This document shows positions 8,097 to 16,020 of a stretch of 39,742 bases of DNA, piece after piece. The DNA comes from JAQVUB01 sp033809415 (lineage in GTDB: Bacteria; Verrucomicrobiota; Lentisphaeria; Oligosphaerales; Oligosphaeraceae), in contig JAPXLT010000006.1 in the NCBI GenBank assembly GCA_033809415.1, positions 1-39,742 on the forward strand. Direction: 5' to 3'. The notes beneath the pieces were generated by a model. The model was not told the DNA's origin, searched no databases, and saw nothing but the letters and a program-made list of their open reading frames with translations. How positions within the stretch are numbered: the stretch's first letter is position 1; each line of letters begins with the position of its first letter. The position numbers and the translations under genes were made by a program.

Positions 8097-10277
8097 ATGG
8101 ATCTGACTGAACTTCTCGCCATGCTTGAAAAGCCCATTCCGGTGCGTCCCACCCGACGCATGACTCAGAGCGAGTTGGAGAGCTATCTCGATAAGGCCGC
8201 CGACATCCTGCGTGGGAGTGCCGACCATTCTGAATTTCGCGGTTATGTGTTCGCCCTGTTGTTCTACAAGCGCATTAACGATTGTTATGAAGAAGATGTA
8301 TGGAATCAAGCAATCATTTTGAGAGAAGTGGGTGTTGCAAAAGATCAGGCTGAATATCTGGCGGCGCAACCGAACCTCCACTATTTCACGGTGCCTCAGG
8401 AAGCGGCTTGGGACAAAGTCGCCCGTACCGCCAAGGGTCAGCTCGGACAAGCGCTAAACGACGCTATGCTTGCCATCGAGCGAGCCAACGCCCACCGGCA
8501 AAACAATTTTGACGGCATCCTTACCGGCAAGATCGATTTCAATAAGCAGAATGAGCTGCCCCGCGACAAACTCGTCAACCTGATCAACCACTTCGGCAGC
8601 AAGACCTTTGACCGTGCCCATGTCTCTGATGATTTGTTCGGCAATGCCTATGAATACCTGATCCGCAACTTCGCCAGCAAGGCGGGTAAATCCAGCGGTG
8701 AGTTCTACACCCCAGCCGAGGTTGGCTTCCTCATGTCCGAGATGTTGGAACCCAAGGAGGGCATGAGCATCTGTGACTGGGCCAGTGGCTCCGGTGGCCT
8801 GTTGCTCCAGTGCATCCGCTATGTGAGGAAACACGGCGGTGACGTGCGTCAGCTTTTTCTGCACGGTCAGGAGTCCAACGTCGCTACCTACAACATTTCG
8901 CGCATCAACATGATCCTGCATGGCGTGCCGGTGTGGGAACATAAACAGGGCGATAGCTTGCGCGATCCGCGTCACCTGACTTCCGCCAACCGTATCAAGC
9001 AGTTTGACCGCGTCATCATGAATCCCCCCTTTTCGCTGGAGGACTGGGGGTATGATACCGTGGCAAGCGGCGACAAGTTCGGTCGCCTCGCCTTCGGCAT
9101 GCCGCCCGCCTCCAACGGCGACTGGGCTTGGATGCAGCAGATTGTCAAGTCGCTTAAAGACCTCGATCCGGATACTGGCGAGGCCGGCAAGGGGATGGTG
9201 GTCATGTCTCAGGGCGTGCTGTTTCGCGGTCAGCCGGAGCAGACCGAGGAAGAGGACGGCCAAAACCAGAAGGCCGACGCCGAATATGTGATCCGGCGCG
9301 GTTTTGTGGAGGCGGACCTGATCGAATGTATCGTGGTGCTGCCCTCCAAACTCTTTTACGGTAACAGCGTGCCCGCCTGTTTGCTACTGCTCAACAAGAA
9401 CAAGCCGGAGGCGCGCAAGGGCAAGACCCTGATGATCTGGGCTTCGCGTCACTTCCAAAAGGCCAACCCGCAGAACCTGCTGCGCTCTTCTGATCTGATG
9501 CGTATCTTGGTGCCGTGGCGCGCTTTCGGCGACTTGGAGCAGGCCAAGGTTCTGGTGGACAGTCACGCCGCGCAACTAATTCGTGAAGTGGAGGTGAAGC
9601 GCACCCAGCGTCTGGTCGATATCGAGGACGCCTTCGGTTCAGTTCTTGCGCCGCTGGCCGAGCTGATAACCGAACAGGCCGAACTCGACGCACTGGATCT
9701 CAAGGTAACTGCCGTCAATGCCGCCATTGCCCCCGAGCACAAGTGGTTTGGTCCGCTCGCCCCACTCAAAGCCGAAATGGAGCGGATACAGGCTGAGGTC
9801 GACGATGCCGAGCGTAGCAAAAAAGCGAAACTCAAGACCAAACTCGACACATCCAAAAAGCGATTCAGCGACGCGCGCAAACAGTTGATTGCCGCTATCA
9901 GGGCACACCTGAAGCAGTTGAACAAAGCCATCAGGGAGTTGAGCAAATTACAAGAAGAACGCGACAGCCTTGAGCAGGAAATCCACCTTAACGCCGAGCG
10001 CGAGATTGCCCACCTGAACGAAGCCGCCGATGACCTGCGCCGCATCTGCAGCGATCCCGACGAGGCGCGGCGCTACTTTGCCCTGGTCGATCAGGCCGAA
10101 ATCGAAGAGAACGAATTCAACCTCAACATGCCGCGCTATGTGGATACCTTTGAGCCGGAGGAGGTGGTGCCGTTGCGTGATGCGGTGAAAAATCTCAAAG
10201 TTGCCGAAATTTCTGCATCTACAGCTAGGGCGCAGCTTGAGCGGGTATTTGAGCATGTGGGAGTTTTTCAAGGATGA
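8097..10277 (+). CDS. hsdM: Type I restriction-modification system, N6-adenine methyltransferase subunit
   Basis: The 726-aa protein methylates adenine in the host target sites and with HsdS forms the modification enzyme. The N-terminal HsdM_N helical domain (about 15-170) is followed by the N6_Mtase domain. SAM motif I is ASGSGG (229-234) and catalytic motif IV is NPPF (309-312). The C-terminal third (about 540-690) is a long, charged coiled coil, longer than in the short HsdM forms of about 500 aa. An AGAGGA site precedes the ATG. The gene overlaps hsdS by 4 bp (ATGA), so translation is coupled. Confidence 0.95.
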   Translation: MDLTELLAMLEKPIPVRPTRRMTQSELESYLDKAADILRGSADHSEFRGYVFALLFYKRINDCYEEDVWNQAIILREVGVAKDQAEYLAAQPNLHYFTVPQEAAWDKVARTAKGQLGQALNDAMLAIERANAHRQNNFDGILTGKIDFNKQNELPRDKLVNLINHFGSKTFDRAHVSDDLFGNAYEYLIRNFASKAGKSSGEFYTPAEVGFLMSEMLEPKEGMSICDWASGSGGLLLQCIRYVRKHGGDVRQLFLHGQESNVATYNISRINMILHGVPVWEHKQGDSLRDPRHLTSANRIKQFDRVIMNPPFSLEDWGYDTVASGDKFGRLAFGMPPASNGDWAWMQQIVKSLKDLDPDTGEAGKGMVVMSQGVLFRGQPEQTEEEDGQNQKADAEYVIRRGFVEADLIECIVVLPSKLFYGNSVPACLLLLNKNKPEARKGKTLMIWASRHFQKANPQNLLRSSDLMRILVPWRAFGDLEQAKVLVDSHAAQLIREVEVKRTQRLVDIEDAFGSVLAPLAELITEQAELDALDLKVTAVNAAIAPEHKWFGPLAPLKAEMERIQAEVDDAERSKKAKLKTKLDTSKKRFSDARKQLIAAIRAHLKQLNKAIRELSKLQEERDSLEQEIHLNAEREIAHLNEAADDLRRICSDPDEARRYFALVDQAEIEENEFNLNMPRYVDTFEPEEVVPLRDAVKNLKVAEISASTARAQLERVFEHVGVFQG

Positions 10278-11590
10278 AGCCTCTTTACGACAACTCATTG
10301 CCTTCTGGATGGAACGAAAAGCCGCTCGGCCAAATGGTGCAACTACGACGCGGTTATACTTGGACGAAAGAGGACGAAACCGACCGACCAGAAGAAGGGG
10401 CGGTTCCAGTCATTCGTATCCCGAACATTCAGGATCAGTTGGAGTTGAGCGATTTGGTCTATCTGCGCAATGTTTCAGAAGATGCGCTTGAAAAGGCCGT
10501 TGTTACTAAGGGATGGCTGTTGTTTATAGGTTCCAATGGGTCTCAAGACAGAATTGGCGATTCGGTTTTGATTGAAGAAGATCGCGCAATGGTTTTTGCA
10601 TCGTTCCTGATGGGCATGACGGTTAAAGATCAAGGAGAGTTGATTCCCGAATTTCTTGCTAACTGGATGCGTATGCACCTTGTGAGGGAGTGGTTCGGTA
10701 AAACTTCGCAACAAACGACCGGGCTTGGCAACTATAGTTGGAGCGCGGTCAAGAAATTGCCACTGCGCTTTCCTGCCGATGCCGACGAACAACGCCGCAT
10801 TGCTGCCGTGTTGAAGCTGGCCGACGATGCCATCGCCAAAGCCAAGGTCGAGTTGAAAGCGACGCAAGAGTTAAAGCGGTCGCTGATGCAGACGCTTTTT
10901 GTTTCGGGCATGCCCGGCAGACATTCGGAATTTGTTACCACGAAAATCGGCCGAATCCCCAGTAGCTGGCAAGTTGAACGAATTGGGAAAGTTCTTTCAG
11001 AGCCTCCTGTTTCTGGGACATCTCCCCAATCACGTCCTCAACCGCCGGGAATTCCAATTTTGAATGTAAGCTGCGTCAAGGACGGTGTTTGCAATCCCTC
11101 CCTCGTATCCTATGTTGACGTGACCGATGAAGATATTGAGCGCTACCGAGCAACGGTTGATGATTTTTATGTGCTTCGAGGTAACGGCAATCGTGACTAT
11201 GTTGCCACCGGTGGGCTGTTAAGAGAGAAGCCGCCTGAGAATTCAATTTATTCTGATAAACTGATTCGACTTCGATTCGATTCTGAAAAAGTTGCCCCTC
11301 GCTTCATCCCTTATATGTGGCAGTCCAAGGCGTTCCTCATGCGTTTGCAGTCCAAGGCGGAATCGGGAAGTGGGCTTTGGATGATGAGCAAACGAGATAT
11401 TGTTCGTGAGTTTTTCGCCTGTCCACCTGTTCCGGAGCAGGTGGAAATTGTGACGCTTTTAGATGGAGTTGAAACTCACATAATTGCGTTGGAAAATAAA
11501 TGCAATACCCTCCAACAGGTCAAAAAGTCCCTGCTGCAAAATCTGCTCACCGGTAAAATCCGCATACCCGAGGGAGCCATCCATGGATGA
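10274..11590 (+). CDS. hsdS: Type I restriction-modification specificity subunit
   Basis: The 438-aa protein determines the bipartite DNA target. It has two target recognition domains (about 10-165 and 225-385), each followed by a conserved helical spacer: EQRRIAAVLKLADDAI (about 170-205) and EQVEIVTLLDGVETHI (about 390-430). Both ends look intact and the length is normal. It starts within the hsdM stop (ATGA) and overlaps hsdR by 8 bp. The target sequence cannot be read from the protein. Confidence 0.95.
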   Translation: MKPLYDNSLPSGWNEKPLGQMVQLRRGYTWTKEDETDRPEEGAVPVIRIPNIQDQLELSDLVYLRNVSEDALEKAVVTKGWLLFIGSNGSQDRIGDSVLIEEDRAMVFASFLMGMTVKDQGELIPEFLANWMRMHLVREWFGKTSQQTTGLGNYSWSAVKKLPLRFPADADEQRRIAAVLKLADDAIAKAKVELKATQELKRSLMQTLFVSGMPGRHSEFVTTKIGRIPSSWQVERIGKVLSEPPVSGTSPQSRPQPPGIPILNVSCVKDGVCNPSLVSYVDVTDEDIERYRATVDDFYVLRGNGNRDYVATGGLLREKPPENSIYSDKLIRLRFDSEKVAPRFIPYMWQSKAFLMRLQSKAESGSGLWMMSKRDIVREFFACPPVPEQVEIVTLLDGVETHIIALENKCNTLQQVKKSLLQNLLTGKIRIPEGAIHG

Positions 11591-14500
11591 AACAACCACA
11601 CATGCCGCGCCCATAGTGGTGCGCTTGTTCAACGAGGAAACCACGGTTGAGCGGGAGATCATCGAGCACTTGCAAACCCCGGCGCTAGGTTGGAACTACC
11701 GCACCCGCGAGCAGGTCACCGCGTTACGTCCGGACGAACGCGAAGTGTTGCTCTTGCCGTTATTGCGCGAGAAACTAAAAGAGCTTAACCCCACCATCCT
11801 CACCGATGAGACGCGGGTGGATGCCATTATCACCAAGCTGAGAGGGTGTCGCGACAATCAGCAGTGGCTGGACTGGCTACAGAATGGCGTCAACTATCAG
11901 TTCGATCCATCCGAAACCGCCAAGGACGTGCGGCTGATCGCTTTCGATGATATCGATATCAATGATTGGTGTGTGACTAACCAGTTTCCGGTGGAGGGCA
12001 ACTCGTCCCGGCGTCCAGATATCGTGCTTTTGATTAACGGTATTCCAGTGGTTGTCATTGAGGCCAAGACCGCCAGCCGCAACAAGCCCGATTGGCGCGA
12101 GGGAGCCAAGCAGCTCGGCATGTATGCGAAAGAGATCGACCAGCTTTTCCACACCAATGCCTACGGCGTGGGGGTGAACGAAACCCGCATGATGTACGGC
12201 GTGCCGGGATGGCGTTTGCAGTTTTGGCTGCAATGGCGTGACCCCTGGCCGCACAGCATCGATGAATTCGACGAGATGAAGGTCTCGCTCTACGGCCTAT
12301 TTGACAGGGACAATATGCTTGACTTCATCCGGCATTTCATTATTTTCGTTACCAAGGATGGCAAGACCGACAAGGTGGTGGTGCGCTACCAGCAGTATAT
12401 GGCGGTAAGGGACATCCTCAACCGCGCCACCGACCTGACCCTGCCGAAGGAGAAACGGCGCGGATTGATCTGGCACACGCAGGGGTCGGGAAAGACGCTG
12501 ACGATGATTTATGCCGCCCGTAGCCTGTGGGAAGACCCGAAGTTAAAGCAACCCACGGTGATCCTGCTGGTAGATCGGGAGCAGCTCGGCGAACAGATGG
12601 AGCGTGAATTGATGGCGACGGGTACAGAAAACGTGCATGTAGCGACCAGCAAGCGTGATCTGGAGGGGATGCTGGAGGGAGGCTATCGCGGGGTGATTCT
12701 CGCTACCGTGCACCTGTTCGAGGGAATGCCCAAGCAGATTACCAAACAGCGCCGGAATGTCATCGTCATGGCCGACGAAGCGCATCGCACCCAAGAGCGA
12801 GATCTGGGCACTTACATGCGCGCGGCGCTGGAAGGGGCTTCGCTGTTCGGTTTCACCGGCACCCCTATCGAGAATGACGACCACAACACGCCGGTCGCTT
12901 GGGGTCAGGTGAAAGATGATGGCACCATTGAGCGCTACATGGGACGCCCCTACACGATGACCGATGCCTTGCGTGACGGTGTGATCAAGCCGATCCACTG
13001 GCAGGTGCGCCAGACCGATTGGCAGCTCTACGGAGCCAAGCTTGATCTCGCCTTTAAGCGGGAATTTGGCCACCTACCTGTGGCGGAACAGAACGAGCTG
13101 ATACGCAAGTCCTCCAAGCTGGATGTGTTGTTGGAACTGCCCAAGCGCATTGAGCAGATCGTTGAGGACGTAACGACCCACTTCAACGATCATGTGCGGC
13201 CCAATGGTTTCAAGGCGATGCTGGTCTGCAAGGACAAAAAGAAGGTGCAGCTCTACACCGAGGCTCTGCGGGCGCGAATGGGGGAAGAGGCGGTGATGGC
13301 GGTGATCTCAGAAGCGCCCAAGGAGGATACAGACGCGATAAAGGCGCTTTATCTCGGCGAAACCAAACGCAAGAAACTGCTCAACGAGTTCCTGATCCCG
13401 GCGCGGTCCGAACTGCCGGAACACCAGCACAAGGAGCTGCGCAAGGTGGAGCTGCTGGTGGTCTGTGACATGTTACTGACTGGTTTCGATGCACGCATCC
13501 TGCAGACGCTTTATCTCGACAAGAGCCTGCACGACCACACCCTGCTGCAAACCATCGCCCGGGTGAACCGTCCCTACAACGAGCTAAAAGGGCATGGTCT
13601 GGTGCTCGATTACTACGGTATCTTCGACCACCTGAACGAGGCGCTCAACTACCGGCCCGAGGAACTGGACGACTTCGCCTTTCCTTTTGAGCGTATCCGT
13701 GAACATTTTCGCCGCCAGTTCGATACCCTATGGGAGCTTTTCCCCAAGGAGACAGTACCTCGCGACGGGTCGCATGCGGCCTTCATCACCGCCATGAAGA
13801 TTCTGCGCGACGAGGAAGGGGCGGAAAAGACCTTCGACACCGGTTACCGCAATCTGCGCGTGCTTTATGAAGCGCTGCAACCGGACGAGCAGTTGCGTGA
13901 TTATGTGCGCCCTTACACCTGGTTGACCAAGCTCTACATGCTCTACCGCAAGAAATTCTATCCCTACGCGGCCTTGGAGGCGACGGAAGAGGACGCTGCC
14001 CGTACCAAGGAGCTGATCCGCCAGCATATCGACGTGGAGGAACTGGAAAAGGAGTTCCCCACCTATGTGCTGGACGAGAATTTCCTAACCAAACTCAAGG
14101 ACAAGACGCCCGAGGCCAAAGCACTAGACATGGAGGCGATGCTCACTGCCGAGCTGCGTATCAGGCTGGATCAAGATGAGACTTTCCAGCCGCTGTCGGA
14201 AAAGCTACAGCGCATCATCGACGAAAAGCGGGCTGGAACCCTGGCAGGCATCGCCCTGATCGAGGAGCTGGAATCGCTCACCGAGGCGGTGCGCTCCGCC
14301 GTGGAAGAATCCAAACGCCCCATCGGCCAGCAACTGGCGCTGAAGATCAAGGCTCACAACGTTGCCCTGACCGAGACCCAGGCCGCCGAGGTCGCCGCCG
14401 CTATCCTCGACGAGGCAGACAAACACTGCTTTCGCGGCTGGTGGAATTCCACTTCGGTAGACCCGGAACTCACCAAGGCCCTGCTCCGGCTGATTGCCGA

Positions 14501-14609
14501 ACGTTTCTCCAAGTTGGGACTGTTGGCGGGTGATACCATGGAGTTCATCGACCAACTGGTGCAGGTGCTCAAACGCAAGCATTACAAACCGGGGAGCAAG
14601 GACGCCTAA
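11583..14609 (+). CDS. hsdR: Type I restriction endonuclease, translocase subunit
   Basis: The 1008-aa protein translocates and cuts unmodified DNA. The PD-(D/E)xK nuclease site is Pro145-Asp146 with Glu160-Ala-Lys162. The SF2 motor shows Walker A GSGKT (301-305), DEAH (398-401), a GFTGTP motif III, and a motif V/VI region (DMLLTGFDA... TIARVNRPY). A helical C-terminal region for HsdM docking follows. The start is ATG 11583, inside the end of hsdS; the open frame runs further upstream but overlaps coding hsdS. All three subunits seem intact, so the system is probably active. Confidence 0.95.
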   Translation: MDETTTHAAPIVVRLFNEETTVEREIIEHLQTPALGWNYRTREQVTALRPDEREVLLLPLLREKLKELNPTILTDETRVDAIITKLRGCRDNQQWLDWLQNGVNYQFDPSETAKDVRLIAFDDIDINDWCVTNQFPVEGNSSRRPDIVLLINGIPVVVIEAKTASRNKPDWREGAKQLGMYAKEIDQLFHTNAYGVGVNETRMMYGVPGWRLQFWLQWRDPWPHSIDEFDEMKVSLYGLFDRDNMLDFIRHFIIFVTKDGKTDKVVVRYQQYMAVRDILNRATDLTLPKEKRRGLIWHTQGSGKTLTMIYAARSLWEDPKLKQPTVILLVDREQLGEQMERELMATGTENVHVATSKRDLEGMLEGGYRGVILATVHLFEGMPKQITKQRRNVIVMADEAHRTQERDLGTYMRAALEGASLFGFTGTPIENDDHNTPVAWGQVKDDGTIERYMGRPYTMTDALRDGVIKPIHWQVRQTDWQLYGAKLDLAFKREFGHLPVAEQNELIRKSSKLDVLLELPKRIEQIVEDVTTHFNDHVRPNGFKAMLVCKDKKKVQLYTEALRARMGEEAVMAVISEAPKEDTDAIKALYLGETKRKKLLNEFLIPARSELPEHQHKELRKVELLVVCDMLLTGFDARILQTLYLDKSLHDHTLLQTIARVNRPYNELKGHGLVLDYYGIFDHLNEALNYRPEELDDFAFPFERIREHFRRQFDTLWELFPKETVPRDGSHAAFITAMKILRDEEGAEKTFDTGYRNLRVLYEALQPDEQLRDYVRPYTWLTKLYMLYRKKFYPYAALEATEEDAARTKELIRQHIDVEELEKEFPTYVLDENFLTKLKDKTPEAKALDMEAMLTAELRIRLDQDETFQPLSEKLQRIIDEKRAGTLAGIALIEELESLTEAVRSAVEESKRPIGQQLALKIKAHNVALTETQAAEVAAAILDEADKHCFRGWWNSTSVDPELTKALLRLIAERFSKLGLLAGDTMEFIDQLVQVLKRKHYKPGSKDA

Positions 14610-15377
14610 ATGAGCCGACATGCCTACATCGACCTGCCGGACGGGAGGCGACTCGACTACGAGATCCGCTCCTCGGCCAAGACCCGTAGCCTGCGGTTGA
14701 AAATGACGGCACGGGAGGGCTTGACGGTTATCGTGCCTAAGGGGATCAACGAACGGCGGGTGGTTGAGCTGGTGAGCGGCAAGCAGGATTGGATTGCGGC
14801 GAAACTCAATCAATTCGATGAAGTGCGGCATCTGCTAGCTAACAAGGCATCGGTTCGCCCGGAGGCCTTCGGCCTGCCAGCGCTGGCGGAGAGCTGGCAG
14901 GTGGAGTATCGAACCACCAGAGGCAGAACCGTCGGGGCGCGTACCGATCAACAAAGCCGTATCCTAGTCTATGGCGCGGTAACGGACGACGAACGCTGCA
15001 AGGTTGCCCTGCGCCGCTGGCTGACCCGGCGCGCTAAGGAAACCCTGATACCGTGGTTGGGATCACTGGTCGCCGAGAATGGTTTACGTTTTAGCCGAGT
15101 TATCATCAAAAACCAACGTACCCGCTGGGGCAGTTGCTCAGCCAATGACGTGATCAGCCTCAACGCCAAACTGCTGTTTTTATCGCCCGATCTCGTGCGG
15201 TATGTGCTGATGCACGAACTGTGTCACACTCTGGAGCGCAACCACACCAATCGCTTTTGGACTCTCCTGCGCCAGTTCGAGCCGCAAACCGACTTGCTGC
15301 ACGGTCGCATGCGAGACGCCTGGAAACAGGTGCCGGCGTGGGCGCACCCGGTGCAGACAGGAAGGGAGGGAGTTTGA
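14610..15377 (+). CDS. YgjP-like (DUF45) zinc metallopeptidase
   Basis: The 255-aa protein has the family hallmarks: NQRTRWGSCS (about 170-180), HELCH (202-206) giving the HExxH zinc site, and a third ligand in RNHTNRFW after it. YgjP/DUF45 proteins of this type are often encoded beside hsdR. The role there is not established; a protease acting on the restriction complex is possible. The start codon directly follows the hsdR stop, so it belongs to the same operon. Confidence 0.88.
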   Translation: MSRHAYIDLPDGRRLDYEIRSSAKTRSLRLKMTAREGLTVIVPKGINERRVVELVSGKQDWIAAKLNQFDEVRHLLANKASVRPEAFGLPALAESWQVEYRTTRGRTVGARTDQQSRILVYGAVTDDERCKVALRRWLTRRAKETLIPWLGSLVAENGLRFSRVIIKNQRTRWGSCSANDVISLNAKLLFLSPDLVRYVLMHELCHTLERNHTNRFWTLLRQFEPQTDLLHGRMRDAWKQVPAWAHPVQTGREGV

Positions 15378-15381
15378 CCCG

Positions 15382-16020
15382 ATGGCACTGAACGAGAAAC
15401 AACAGCGAGTCTTCGATTGGCTAAATAAAGACCTCAACCGTCCAGTCTTTGCCGAGGCGTATAAAGGTGCCGTAATTCTTATAAATCAGAAACCAGCAGG
15501 CTATGTCTCGTTTGTTGCCCATGTTGGACGGGACTTAATGAACCGTCTTGCATCGTCTGTTGCTGGCATCAAGTCGGAGCGCGTTCAATACCAATACCAT
15601 ATCGACAAATTACAGAACCACTGGCGGGATGAATGGCGCTTTGGCAATGAACTTTTGCCAGACGTGGCCGAGAAAGGACATCTGATTCCCATTGATGTAT
15701 GCCAGATAATTTCTACCCTGATTGCTGAACACAAGTCTGGGCGTATGCGAAGTTCGGAGGCTGATGGATTGTTCTTCAGTACATTTCTTGATTACTCCGA
15801 TAAAGACAAGATTCCTCGCAATTTCCTTTCGGAATGGAAAGATGCAAAAGACTGGTTTCTTGGCCATGCGCATCTGTGCGATAAACCATTTCGTGCAGAA
15901 ACTGAAAATGAGTTGGTGAAATATTTCAATTGCCTTGATGGGTATCTCTACATAGCTGCCAGCAGCCAATATGATCGATTAAAGGACCTGAATGAAATCC
16001 TGGACGCCACCAACCAATGA
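15382..16020 (+). CDS. Unknown protein, first of an RM-associated pair (212 aa)
   Basis: No family is recognised. The 212-aa protein looks soluble and mixed alpha/beta at the N-terminus, then largely helical. The segment WKDAKDWFLGHAHLC (about 155-170) and a C-terminal YDRLKDLNEILD are the most motif-like parts. No signal peptide or membrane helix is seen. It begins 4 bp after the metallopeptidase stop with GGGAGGG as ribosome site, and its last 29 bp overlap the start of the 968-aa gene. That tight coupling suggests the two products act together, possibly as a defence or accessory module. Confidence 0.6.
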   Translation: MALNEKQQRVFDWLNKDLNRPVFAEAYKGAVILINQKPAGYVSFVAHVGRDLMNRLASSVAGIKSERVQYQYHIDKLQNHWRDEWRFGNELLPDVAEKGHLIPIDVCQIISTLIAEHKSGRMRSSEADGLFFSTFLDYSDKDKIPRNFLSEWKDAKDWFLGHAHLCDKPFRAETENELVKYFNCLDGYLYIAASSQYDRLKDLNEILDATNQ

